Of a stretch of 64,000 nt of DNA, positions 21,238 through 31,624 are shown piece after piece. The notes below the pieces were generated by a model. The model had not been told where the DNA came from. It searched no databases and worked only from the letters and a program-made list of their open reading frames with translations. The translations under genes were made by a program, and so were the position numbers. The stretch is from Puccinia triticina (lineage: Eukaryota > Basidiomycota > Pucciniomycetes > Pucciniales > Pucciniaceae), in the NCBI RefSeq assembly GCF_026914185.1, contig NC_070571.1, forward strand, positions 4,650,001 through 4,714,000, read 5' to 3'. Each line of letters starts with the position of its first letter. Positions within the stretch are counted from its first letter, which is position 1.

Positions 21238-22559
21238 TGTGAGAACTCCTTTGGGAATAGTGGCAGTTCTGCAAGGGGGAAATACCAGTTATAATATTTC
21301 AAAGATGTATGAAGCTATTACAACTGTTACGGGTGGTTTGAAAGACCTGCCCCTCTATGATACTACACAAGAGCTATCACAACAAATTTATTTATTGTTG
21401 TGGCAAAACTAATGATAGAGAAAACTATGTGCAGCAGTCTCTTATCAGACCTAGATCAAACTTGAATTCAGCGGAAAGTGGATTTTGTATGGGAAATACA
21501 GTTAGAGTGGTTTTACAGCAGCCTTGAGTCAAATAATGGAAATGAGTCTTTAACGTAAGATATGTTTTATATGGTTTTATATGTTTGTGATATGAAAGTG
21601 GAGATAAACTGATAAAAGACTTCTGTTAGAACTGATGTTATATGTGAACTATTCAAAGTGTCTTTGCCCTCTTCCTTAACCTTCAGTTAAGAGCAAAATT
21701 GGTTAAGATCACTTTGACTTGTTAAGAGCACAAGTGGTGATGCTGGCTACTTGACTACTTATATAACCTCTGAGGCATGAAAGATTTTGGTTGGCAACTT
21801 GATTGAGATCACACTACTGGATTTTATGTGGATGTGACTTGTAACTCTGAGTGAGATGTGTGTTCTGGTTAGGATTGCCTGAGTGGCATGCTAAAACTGA
21901 GGAGGGGAAAGGTCCTCCTTTTATAGTAAAATGTGAGGGATTTTTGCTGGTGGGGATCCTTGTGAGGGATTTTTGCTGGTTTGACCACCACACAGGTGTC
22001 CATGTGGTGATGGTATCCACGTGGTTGTGGTTGTGGTGTCCATATGATATCCACGTGGTTGTGGTGGTGGTGTCCATGTGGTGTCCACGTGGTGGTGTCC
22101 ATGGCGCCTACACAATTATGGAGGTGTCCACAGGTGGAGCCATGCTGTGGTACGTGGGTGGAGCCAAACAACAACCCTGGAGGTGTCCACAGGTGGAACC
22201 ATGCTGTGGTGCGTGGGTGGAGCCAAAACAACAATCATGGAGTTGTCCACAGGTGGAACCATGCCATGGGAAGAGCCAAACCACACCACTACATACACTA
22301 TAAATATGTCCTTGAGTCTAATTCTATACTATTTACTATCAAAATATCTCTACAGTATGTAATTATGCTTATGAACCCAGTATAATACTAGTAACTTTTG
22401 ACTGAGTGCAGCTAGCCTAGTGGTTCCAATGAGTGACTAGGGGTTAAATGACCTGTAGAATCCAATTATGCAATAATAAATCTAGAAATATGTCTCCTTC
22501 TCAATATTAAACTGTGACTTTATGTGATTTGATACTTGAAACACATTTGGCACACCACA
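21238..22559 (-). repeat. 3' LTR of the gag-only retrotransposon
   Basis: 1,322 bp. It differs from the other LTR by substitutions and by one extra ~61-bp copy of a GGTGTCCACAGGTGGA repeat (22,120-22,260; three units here, two there). The stretch 22,000-22,110 is a GTGTCCAYGTGG/TGGTTGTGG microsatellite-like run. Confidence 0.85.
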
Positions 22560-22571
22560 TCCTCCCCCAGC
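22560..22571 (-). promoter_or_regulatory. Polypurine tract
   Basis: On the minus strand GCTGGGGGAGGA lies immediately before the 3' LTR start (TGTGGTGTGCC). This is the position and composition expected for the second-strand primer of an LTR retrotransposon. Confidence 0.65.
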
Positions 22572-24655
22572 TTAATGCTGTCTGCAGCGTCCCTGTGTTT
22601 CAAGTATCAAGAACATGAAAAGATCCCAAAAACAGGAAGTACTAAAATCTATCATCTCCTTTAAAGTTCCCAAGCATAACATAGCCCATTTATCTCTTCC
22701 CTCTATTGTTGGAATTAAATCTTACAGCCTATTCATAACTAGTAGCTAAAATCAAACTAAACTCAAACACTCATAAATTTCCTAAAAACAACTAATCCAA
22801 TAGTTACCTTCATCCTATTCAATAACTCTAATCTAAACTCTGAAATAAATCACTCTATGTTTTAGCTACTAGTTCTTGAATCCTGTTTCACTTCTCTTCC
22901 TCAATAAATGAAATTGATCCATGTCCCATAGTAATGTCATTGGTTCTTCTCTGTGATGTAATTTATTCCATCTGCCTTCTGTCTTATCTTGTATGTCAAC
23001 AATGTAGCTGTTGAGAAGTTTCATATTTTTCTTGTGTATCTTTGCTGCCCTGGATGTTCTTTTTTTTTTTCTACTTGCTCAAATGTGTCTATGTATGTAT
23101 GCACTGAAGAGGCGGGTTTGTACCTGGCCAAACTCAGGCTTCAGAATGAGCTTGCAGTTTTTGGTCATGCAGGACCCCTTCCGTTGGGATTGCTTGAAAG
23201 TTGCAGCTCGTTGCAGTTTACGGTCATGCAGGACCCCTAAAAGAAACTCCAGACTGCACAATATGTATGCACTTCTCCGGTTGTCGTTGATGTGCTGGCA
23301 AATAATATTTGTGCTCGTCGCTGACAGACCTGGGGCACTCCTACAGACTGGTGGCTTACAACAAGTATGTGGGGATGGTTGTTTATCTTTTATCGCCGCT
23401 GAACCAAACCCTTAAGCTGGTTCTAATGCCGCCGCCTTTGATCCACCGCTGCAGGACTTCAACTGGGCTGTTATATTCATTCCTGAGAATGTCAAGGATC
23501 CTCGCTCGTAGTGGTCCACCCGATCTATTCTATGTATTCATGGTCATGGTTGATGGTCCTCCAACACCAGGAAGAATCCCTGGCCGCGCTGGTACCACCG
23601 TGGATGGATACAGGCTCCTCTGTGGACGCTGGTGCACCGTGCCAATCGGATATACACTCCTTCTCCGCGGTCCATGGCTCCACCACCAGGAAGAAATGAA
23701 CAGGCTGGTACCACCATTCATGGTCAACCGCTGCTGGATGAGAAAAAAACTAGCGCCAGTCGTGGCTCCCTCCTCGGCTATAAAAGGCAAAGGTCCTGCT
23801 GCCCTTTCTCCTCCATCCTTCCTCATCTCATACCATGTCCGACTCCTATTTACAATCTCCCAAACCTTCTATCTATACAATCTCAACTGATTATTTGTTC
23901 ACCTACTATCTTTGTAGTGTCCTGAGATGCAGGCTGGTTCAGGTTCGCCGCTCGGTGGCCTGTAACCTTCAATACCGGCGACAGTCATTGCCGATAACAG
24001 CCTACGCAGTTGGTTCCTTGCTAGGCCAAACCTTTTTGGAGACCGTCGGGACAGCTGCACCTTCAATGGCCGTCTCTGGTCGGAGCCGGGCGATCGATAC
24101 GAACTCGAAGATAGTGAGTTGCCTCCCCTTTCATTGACCCCCTCTATCCTCTGCTAATGATATTGATACGCTTGCTTGTTTTGGCCGTTATAGCAATAAA
24201 CTCTGACTACTCGGCCGTCAGGCCTGAATCTAGGTAACTGCTTTTCCTTGATAGTTTTGTACTCAGGCGACGCCGTTCCCCTCAATCACTTTGTTAGCGC
24301 GTCCGAGGCTTCCGGGTCTTGCTTCATGGCTACTGGGGCGTTCACCTCGGTACGACCCTCCGACGAAGCTTGTTATAGAATAGAGAACAAGGCTTGACGC
24401 GTCAACACTCTGCTTGCTACCAATTCTCATGTAGTAATTCTTTCTTAGAAAAAAAAGCCCGATGGTAAAGAAGAAAGGGACAAAAAGGAAAACAAAACTA
24501 TAACTGATAAAAACTCTTGTGGCAGCAGCGTCTGCTTTTCCTATCTGCTCTTATTCATACCTTAGAAAAAAAATCCTTGTTTCTTTTTTTTCCTACTATC
24601 TATCTACCCAATGTTGGTACACAAGCAGCATAAAAAAAATGTGTAAGGTTTATTG
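22572..24655. other. Retrotransposon 3' interior without pol; gene-like remnants on the plus strand
   Basis: Where pol should lie there are only short frames. On the plus strand, pieces such as LQDFNWAVIFIPENVKDPRS and MAPPPGRNEQAGTTIHGQ (23,440-23,780) look protein-like but are interrupted by stops. A possible splice-linked set continues to about 24,390. I do not recognise them. They may be captured host sequence inside the element. Confidence 0.35.
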
Positions 24656-24658
24656 TTT

Positions 24659-27600
24659 CTAACAAAAATGTGATCCCACATAAGTGGAAGCATAAATCTT
24701 GTTTTTCCTCCATTTCTCTGCTCTAGCCTTTTTACTAGATACATGAGCCTTATACCATTTCTTACCTCCCCCAGAATAAAGTTTGTGTCTCATTTTGCTG
24801 CTCACAAAGCCAAATCTGGAAGTCCAAGATCCCTGCTTGACAAATGCTTGCCCCCCTGAGTAATTCAGAAGTTGCAAAAAATCCAGTGAGTCTGTGAAAC
24901 CACCAGGTAACTCTCTGAACCACTCCTGTCCCTTTCTCTCTCTTTTGGTCCTGTTAGTTTTGTCAAAAACTTCTCTGAACCTGCGGGGAATATAATGTTT
25001 GACCCAGTATAATTCCAATCGCAGATCTGGATTGACTATAGGTTCTGCTTCCCACAGCACTTCTGCTTCTGCAAGTTGGGTGTCCACTCTACTCTGCTCC
25101 TCATCTGTGAGAATAGCTGCTCCCAACTCATTCGCCCAATCTACTGGTGTGGCAACAAATACTCGCCAAGGGTCCTCCTCTATTAAGGCTGAGTTTGAAT
25201 CTTTGCTGGCCAAAATTTCTACTCGTGGCAACTCTTCTTCTCCTGAAGTCAGCTCGCCGGTTCCTAGTGTAGATCCCAGTTCCTCCAACTGATCCCATTC
25301 AACCACTGGAATATTATCTTCTTCCCTTCCCAATGTTTGATTAGCAAATTTATTAAAAATATCCCAATCAACTACTTGGAAGGAGCAATTCTGCCTAAAT
25401 GTTGGAGCTTCTTTGTGCCATTCCGGTGTACTGGGCAAACAGATAGGTATGAATACTCTTCTTCCTTCTGAATCCGGAAAGCTTAATACCTCTCCCTTCT
25501 GATTGGACAACTCTAATCTTATTCTATGATCTGCTAGGAAAGGTTGACCTAAAACTGTATGAACTGAGCCTCTTACTACAAAATAGTTGGCCAAGTGGAC
25601 GTAGCCGGGAAGCACACTAATTGGTATTTTTTCTGCTAGTCCTACAATTGGTGTGAAGTGACCCCCAATCCCTCTGAGACGCATAAATATCTCTGGAGTT
25701 ACTAGTCCCAACTGACTTGCCAGGGTGTCTGGAATGATGTTCATTTCTGCACCTGTATAAACTAAAGTCCTGATCTTCCTACTATTGATGGTCATATCCA
25801 CCATCCCAACAGGACAAGCATAATTGAGCTGTGTGTCATCTTCATCTTCAGCGTCAACACTGGTAGAACAGTTCAATTGCCCGTTATTTACTCCTTTCCC
25901 TGGCGTTTCAGGTTCTGGTTGGCATTCTTGTAGACCTCTCAAGAAATGTGGGGCAATTTTTACAATTTCCTCTAAGGTGAGAGTATATGTCTGTTTATAG
26001 AACTTGTTGCAGATAGACTTGTCTAATCTGGGGTTTGATTCTTCCTTACTTTCTGGATACTCTTCCCTGGTTTTGCTTGCCTTATCAGAAGCTGTTGCTT
26101 TGTGCTGTACACCCTCTTCTTCCACATTTTCTTCCTCTTCCATCCAGGACCCAGGAAAGCTTTTCCTCCTAGTGGGGGCTTTTAATCCTTCCTGATTTGG
26201 TGGTGGTGCTTTGCTGGTTGACTCTTGTGGTTTAGTAGGTAAGGATTGACTAGTCCCTGGAGTGGTTTTCTCCTGAATTCTTTGAGACTTTCTGGATCCA
26301 AACCCTATATTGTTTTGCAACTCTCCTTCATTGATGTGCATTTGAGGTGGAACCCATGATCCCCATTCTTCTAGCTCTATGACGGCTGATGTTGATTCTG
26401 GAGCCACAGCAGTGGTCTCATTTACCTTGCTTTGTTTGTCGTGGAACCTTTGTACCATTTGCTGCACAGAGGATTCTTTATCTACTACAATAGGCTGTCT
26501 ATTTGGGTAGTAGTAGACTCCTTGATATCTGTAAATCCTTCTAGTTTGCATTTCCTGGTTGTAAGATTCACACTCAGATAAGGTGTGTCTCTCTTTACAG
26601 TAGTAACATTCTAATGGTGCGAACCGGGGCCTTGTGTCTGAAAAACCTTGTCTTGGTTCTGAAAATCTGGGTGATGAAGGTCTGCTAAGATGCGGAGGGG
26701 CAGCTCTAGTCTGGTATTCTAGTGCATTGGTGAGCTTCTTTATTTTCTCCTTCAACTCCTCTGTCTCAGTAGGATCCTGAATGGCAAACTTCTTCTTGGG
26801 CCCCTCTTTTGTAGTGGATGCTACCTCTTCATTGTCAAAGTCAATAATGATTAGGGCCATGTCAACATATTTCTTTAACGTGTCCAATTCCAGGATGATA
26901 TTATGTCCATCTCTGGTTTTCTTGAGTTCCTTGGCATGAGCTAACTCTTTGGTGACTTCCTTCTTCAACTCAGCAGAAAGAGCCCTCCAAAGAGGATTAC
27001 CGCTTTCTGGATTCAAGTGACTGTATCCCATTTGAGTAAAATAGTCTGTCATTTCTTCAAGCTCACCAATGAACTTCTTATACTCAATTCTAGTTTTGAT
27101 ACCCTGACTGTCACGGGCCTTCTGGATCAACTGTGGTATGGCATCTTCCCTATATTTCCTAAAAGGAATAGCCCTGCCCCATTTCCTGATCATCTGTTTC
27201 TTCAGAAGCTCCCAGTTACCTGTCTCATTTCCGTCCATCTGCTCAAGAGCTTCACTTATCTTCTTATTATTGATGATGAGTGGCAATTGAAACGCAAGGT
27301 CAATTGCACCGGCGCCTTGAATTGAAGCAACCTTCTCTAACCTCTGTATGAATGTCTCTACTTCCGTGCCGTCAAAGTGAAGATTTGTCTTCTTGACGTC
27401 AAGTATAACTCCTTTGCGCTCATCTGGCAACATGATTTTTGTATGAGGTTGGGCCTGACTCGACTCTGGCAATGGACCTCCAGCCACAGGTAATGGTCCT
27501 GGTGACATCAAAAAGCTCTTGTCCCCTGCACCCATAGTTGTCTCTAAAATTTGTGTCCTATCCGTGTAAGATGTTGACTCTGCAAATCTCAAAGAAGTTC

Positions 27601-27790
27601 TTTGTGCTAAAGCAGGTGTTTCTGAGATTTGTCTCTGTTGAGGTGTGTCTAGTACAGCCTGAATCTTCTCCTGATTTTTGCGCATTTCCCGCATTTCTTC
27701 CATCATTTCTTGCAGAGAAGCTTGCAACTTAGATATCTCTTGCTCTTTCTCCTGGAGAACCGCTGTAGGATTTTTTGATTCTTCAGCCAT
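24659..27790 (-). CDS. Gag-aspartic protease polyprotein of LTR retrotransposon
   Basis: A 1,043-aa intact frame starting MAEESKNPTAV; an in-frame ATG eight codons upstream is less likely. Residues ~10-60 form a coiled coil rich in Glu/Lys. A gag capsid-like helical region follows (~115-330), then a single zinc knuckle CYYCKERHTLSEC (CX2CX3HX4C, one residue shorter than the classic CX2CX4HX4C), and a low-complexity Pro/Ser/Glu linker. A retropepsin-like domain follows with TLVYTGAEMNIIPDTLA and, about 70 residues on, HTVLGQPFLADHRIRL. The catalytic DSG/DTG Asp position reads Tyr, so proteolysis is doubtful. No reverse transcriptase follows. It packages RNA in a virus-like particle if expressed. 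Confidence 0.85.
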   Translation of the reverse strand: MAEESKNPTAVLQEKEQEISKLQASLQEMMEEMREMRKNQEKIQAVLDTPQQRQISETPALAQRTSLRFAESTSYTDRTQILETTMGAGDKSFLMSPGPLPVAGGPLPESSQAQPHTKIMLPDERKGVILDVKKTNLHFDGTEVETFIQRLEKVASIQGAGAIDLAFQLPLIINNKKISEALEQMDGNETGNWELLKKQMIRKWGRAIPFRKYREDAIPQLIQKARDSQGIKTRIEYKKFIGELEEMTDYFTQMGYSHLNPESGNPLWRALSAELKKEVTKELAHAKELKKTRDGHNIILELDTLKKYVDMALIIIDFDNEEVASTTKEGPKKKFAIQDPTETEELKEKIKKLTNALEYQTRAAPPHLSRPSSPRFSEPRQGFSDTRPRFAPLECYYCKERHTLSECESYNQEMQTRRIYRYQGVYYYPNRQPIVVDKESSVQQMVQRFHDKQSKVNETTAVAPESTSAVIELEEWGSWVPPQMHINEGELQNNIGFGSRKSQRIQEKTTPGTSQSLPTKPQESTSKAPPPNQEGLKAPTRRKSFPGSWMEEEENVEEEGVQHKATASDKASKTREEYPESKEESNPRLDKSICNKFYKQTYTLTLEEIVKIAPHFLRGLQECQPEPETPGKGVNNGQLNCSTSVDAEDEDDTQLNYACPVGMVDMTINSRKIRTLVYTGAEMNIIPDTLASQLGLVTPEIFMRLRGIGGHFTPIVGLAEKIPISVLPGYVHLANYFVVRGSVHTVLGQPFLADHRIRLELSNQKGEVLSFPDSEGRRVFIPICLPSTPEWHKEAPTFRQNCSFQVVDWDIFNKFANQTLGREEDNIPVVEWDQLEELGSTLGTGELTSGEEELPRVEILASKDSNSALIEEDPWRVFVATPVDWANELGAAILTDEEQSRVDTQLAEAEVLWEAEPIVNPDLRLELYWVKHYIPRRFREVFDKTNRTKRERKGQEWFRELPGGFTDSLDFLQLLNYSGGQAFVKQGSWTSRFGFVSSKMRHKLYSGGGKKWYKAHVSSKKARAEKWRKNKIYASTYVGSHFC

Positions 27791-28012
27791 TGTGTGGTTT
27801 TTCTTGTAGCACACTTGCTAGGGTTTCGTGAATATCCTTGCCGCCTTGGGGGACCTCGTCAATGTATTTGCTTACAAATTCTCGTTCCTGTTCCGGCAAT
27901 CCGGGGTTGTGCCAAATCCGCTCCTCCTCTTGGTTTTGGTCCGTATTGTTATCCACTGTTTATTGTTTTTGTGTTGCTGATGATGTTTTATTGTTGATCC
28001 TTTGGAGGTATT

Positions 28013-28034
28013 AAGCCACTGTTGGGACACCAGA
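28013..28034 (-). promoter_or_regulatory. Probable primer-binding site region
   Basis: On the minus strand, directly after the 5' LTR end (TTCTCACA), comes TCTGGTGTCCCAACAGTGG, the position of a tRNA primer-binding site. I cannot name the tRNA from the sequence alone. Confidence 0.5.
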
Positions 28035-29966
28035 TGTGAGAACTCCTTTGGGACTGGTGGCAGTTCTGCGAGGGGGAAATACCAGTTATAATATTTCAAA
28101 GATGTATGAAGCTATTACAACTGTTACGGGTGGTTTGAAAGACCTGCCCCTCTATGATACTACACAAGAGCTATCACAACAAATTTATTTATTGTTGTGG
28201 CAAAACTAATGATAGAGAAAACTATGTGCAGCAGTCTCTTATCAGACCTAGATCAAACTTGAATTCAGCGGAAAGTGGATTTTGTATGGGAAATGCAGTT
28301 AGAGTGGTTTTACAGCAGCCTTGAGTCAGATAATGGAAATGAGTCTTTAACGTAAGATATGTTTTATATGGTTTTATATGTTTGTGATATGAAAGTGGAG
28401 ATAAACTGATAAAAGACTTCTGTTAGAACTGATGTTATATGTGAACTATTCAAAGTGTCTTTGCCCTCTTCCTTAACCTTCAGTTAAGAGCAAAATTGGT
28501 TAAGATCACTTTGACTTGTTAAGAGCACAAGTGGTGATGCTGGCTACTTGACTACTTATATAACCTCTGAGGCATGAAAGATTTTGGTTGGCAACTTGAT
28601 TGAGATCACACTACTGGATTTTATGTGGATGTGACTTGTAACTCTGAGTGAGATGTGTGTTCTGGTTAGGATTGCCTGAGTGGCATGCTAAAACTGAGGA
28701 GGGGAAAGGTCCTCCTTTTATAGTAAAATGTGAGGGATTTTTGCTGGTGGGGATCCTTGTGAGGGATTTTTGCTGGTTTGACCACCACACAGGTGTCCAT
28801 GTGGTGATGGTATCCACGTGGTTGTGGTGGTGGTGTCCATATGATATCCACGTGGTTGTGGTGGTGGTGTCCATGTGGTGTCCACGTGGTGGTGTCCGTG
28901 GCGCCTACAAAATTATGGAGGTTTCCACAGGTGGAACCATGCCGTGGTGCGTGGGTGGAGCCAAAACAACAATCATGGAGTTGTCCACAGGTGGAACCAT
29001 GCCATGGGAAGAGCCAAACCACACCACTACATACACTATAAATATGTCCTTGAGTCTAATTCTATACTATTTACTATCAAAATATCTCTACAGTATGTAA
29101 TTATGTGTCGAGTTTTAAACTCGGACATTGAGTTTATGTGTAAAGTCTATGCATGCGGCTTTGCATATGGTTTGGTGAATCATAAGCATGTCGATTGATC
29201 TCGATTCCGCCGGACTCTGGTAATCAAGACATTATCCGCCGACAACTCTATTCTTCCCTTTTCCGTTCTCATCCCCGCTCCTTATCATCTTATCTTCATC
29301 ATTGTTACTCATTCATTGCTACTTAGTTCACAAAACCTCATCGATTCCTACGCTACTCAAAGACATTCTTCATCGTACCAAATCGAATCAATCAAAGACT
29401 CAATCTAACGATTGTCGGCTCCCCAAGCATCAGGAGAGCTAGATTCAGTCTCTGGGCAGGTAGTCATTTTATTTCTATTATGTAAAAGTGTATCGTGTTT
29501 GTTATTGACATCATTCTTACAATTTTTCTATCTAGGCTGTTTTGTTGTGGTATTCCTTGTGCTTGCGCAGCGTCGTCGTTATAATTGTGTCGAGATTTTC
29601 TTTTTGCTTTGGTTTATTCCTCAAGGTATTTATTACATTATCATTACTAAAATATCATGTACAAAAAAGCTAATCGTATTATCTTTTTTATCATTCAAGT
29701 GTATTACTTTTTATTGAGTTCTTATTAATTTAACTGTTTCAATAAAGTATTACTTCTACCATTTTTACATTATGCTTATGAACACAGTATAATACTAGTA
29801 ACTTTTGACTGAGTGCAGCTAGCCTAGTGGTTCCAGTGAGTGACTAGGGGTTAAATGACCTGTAGAATCCAATTATGCAATAATACATCTAGAAATATGT
29901 CTCCTTCTCAATAGTAAACTGTGACTATATGTGATTTGATACTTGAAACACATTTGGCACACCACA
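28035..29966 (-). repeat. 5' LTR of the gag-only retrotransposon, interrupted by a solo LTR
   Basis: It matches the other LTR closely over 28,035-29,105 and 29,770-29,966. The gap is a 664-bp insertion with its own 5-bp target duplication. Without it and one duplication this LTR is 1,263 bp. Confidence 0.85.
29106..29769. mobile_element. 664-bp solo LTR of an unrelated retrotransposon
   Basis: It begins TGTCGAGTTTTAAACTCG and ends TTTTTACA (TG...CA). It is flanked by perfect 5-bp duplications TTATG at 29,101-29,105 and 29,770-29,774. The intact LTR at 22,361-22,368 shows the single-copy target. No internal coding sequence, as expected after LTR-LTR recombination. Confidence 0.85.
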
Positions 29967-30420
29967 CCGGCCATCGAGATGGGTGCGTCCTCTCAATGAC
30001 CAGGACCAACCGGCCATCAAGAGGGGTGTGTCCTATTGATGGCCGGTCTTTCCTGGTCATCAAGAGGGCTGCGTCTGTCCTCTCGATGACTGGGACCCAC
30101 CTGTCATCAAGAGGGGTGTGTCCTCTTAATGGCCTGTCTTTCCCAGTCATTGAGGGGGCTGTATCCTCCCAATGGCCGGTCTTTTCTGGTCATCAAGAGG
30201 GCTGTGCCTGTCCTCTTGATGATTGGGACCGACCGGTCATTGAGAGGTGTGCCCTCTTGATGGCTGGTCTGTGCCAGTCATTGAAAGGGGTGTGTCCTCT
30301 CAATGGCCGGTCTGTGCTGGTCATTGAGAGGGGTGTGTGCTCTTGATGGCCAGTCTCTGCCGGTCATTGAGAGTGGTGTGTCCTCCCAATGGCTGGTCTG
30401 TGCCGGTCATCAAGAGGGAT
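29967..30420. repeat. GACCGG hairpin array, right third of a split array
   Basis: It begins CCGGCCATCGAGA, the second half of the hairpin cut at 21,237. Nine to ten further imperfect inverted pairs follow, with linker motifs GGTGTGTCCTC and GGCTGTG. It joins a GGAGTG module at 30,430. Confidence 0.85.
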
Positions 30421-30429
30421 CTGCACTGC

Positions 30430-30690
30430 CCTCTGTGGGCGGCGTAGAGTCCAGACCAGCCATTCATGATGGGAGGAGTGCTGGTTTTGGAGTGCCCCGG
30501 TGTTCACTCCAAAAATTTTGGAGTGCATGGTTGGGCACTCTAATTTTTGGGGATCTTTGGAGTATACCATCATCCACTCCAAAAATTTTGGAGTGGACAC
30601 ATGTGCACACCAAAATTTCTGGAGTGAACTACTGTTCACTCCATTTTTGGTGTGCATGAAGTAAATCTTTGCTGTACATTTAGCCTGCCC
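30430..30690. repeat. GGAGTG palindrome module (inverse of 925-1,190)
   Basis: Reverse complement of 925-1,190 with few changes, for example CACTCCAAAAATTTTGGAGTG. Its neighbour on the right is the same tRNA-like repeat as at 573, but in direct orientation. Confidence 0.75.
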
Positions 30691-30724
30691 CTAGTTTGTT
30701 CATGGTGCATGAAGGAAGGGGGTG

Positions 30725-31322
30725 TGTTGGAATATATGCTTCAAGCTCCATTTGAGGGGCCAAGCTATATGATCTAATATCCAAATATCCCCAGTAAGAC
30801 CAACTGTGTGTTTAGCTAAGTGGTAGAAGACACTACAGCAACGGTGAAACTGATACTTCACAAGTATCAGTATTGTGTGTGTATTATATCAAAATAGATG
30901 TATTTTGGATGTATTGGTTATCAGATACAATACATGGTTTCCCAAAACTGTGTATTTGGGTGCCCAATACAATACAATACAGCATGTATCAGGGGAAATA
31001 CATGCTGTATTGTATTGAAATACATGTATTTGTGATGTATCTGATATCAGATACAATACACACTTTTCCAAAACTATGTATTGCCAATACAGATACAAAT
31101 ACACGTATTGTATCAGTTTCACCGTTGACTACAGGCAAACAGGTGACGTTCCCGCACGCAGCGTCTCCTGCGCAGTTACTGCGGCCACCAAAATTAGGTG
31201 ACGCTGCGCGCGGGAGCGACAGCTGTCTGCCTGTAGTGAGAGCAGCTCTTATGAATGTATAAGGTTGTGGGTTCAAATCCCACAACACACAATTCTTTTC
31301 ACCTGAGTAATTTCAACACATT
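30725..31322 (+). repeat. Second copy of the tRNA-like repeat, interrupted by a CACTA-like MITE
   Basis: 30,725-30,830 plus 31,239-31,322 correspond to 573-762. The tRNA-like sequence is cut in its D arm at AGA, and the T arm GTGGGTTCAAATCCCAC is intact. Confidence 0.75.
30831..31238. mobile_element. 408-bp CACTA-like MITE
   Basis: The termini are CACTACAG (30,831-30,838) and CTGTAGTG (31,231-31,238). The flanking 3-bp target duplication AGA is at 30,828-30,830 and 31,239-31,241. The empty site is visible at 671-690. CACTA termini with 3-bp duplications are the hallmark of the CACTA (En/Spm) superfamily. Inside are nested inverted repeats: CGGTGAAACTGATAC with GTATCAGTTTCACCG, and a GC-rich hairpin near 31,140-31,235. 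TGTATTGNATACA-type palindromes fill the centre. No transposase. Confidence 0.8.
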
Positions 31323-31616
31323 TGACAACAGATGCGCACACGGAACAACAAAAGAATTGATTGGAGGACATGTTGGAAATGTGCTCACAATGATCTGGCG
31401 CTCTTTGGCGAGTCAAAGGTAGTGTTGGTTGTGTTGACAGGCGGATTAGGCGGAGATGATGATAGTATGTGCAAGCAAGTGTTTTGAGCACACGAAGAAA
31501 GAGAGGGCGAGCTTACAAGGATGGCCATGGATCTCACAATGACCCGGTCAATCTGGCGAGCGTCCCAGCTGATTGTCTCTGCCAGCGGCAAGGCCAAAGT
31601 TAGTCAAGACCGGTCT
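31323..31616. other. Short unique stretch, gene-like but unrecognised
   Basis: A plus-strand piece near 31,500-31,605 could code REGELTRMAMDLTMTRSIW and ASQLIVSASGKAK and looks protein-like. No splice model or homologue was recognised. It lies between a tRNA-like repeat and a hairpin remnant. Confidence 0.25.
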
Positions 31617-31624
31617 ATTGCGGT

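Larger units (their letters stand above)
21238..29966 (-). mobile_element. Non-autonomous LTR retrotransposon encoding gag-protease only (TR-GAG-like)
   Basis: Two long direct repeats (21,238-22,559 and 28,035-29,966) with TGTG...CACA ends bound a 5.5-kb interior. A minus-strand gag-protease frame lies at 24,659-27,790. A purine-rich tract (minus strand GCTGGGGGAGGA) abuts the low-coordinate LTR, and a TATA box (TATAAAAGGAGG) is on the minus strand in each LTR. Transcription is therefore right to left and the right LTR is the 5' LTR. There is no reverse transcriptase, RNase H or integrase, so it needs a partner. It is flanked by CCGG on both sides, inside a hairpin loop. Confidence 0.85.

Noticed and set aside
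21814..22303. Open frames with His/Thr- or Val/Trp-rich translations in the LTRs (also 28,611-29,100)
   Set aside because: They are translations of the GTGTCCAYGTGG-type simple repeats inside the LTRs and occur on both strands.
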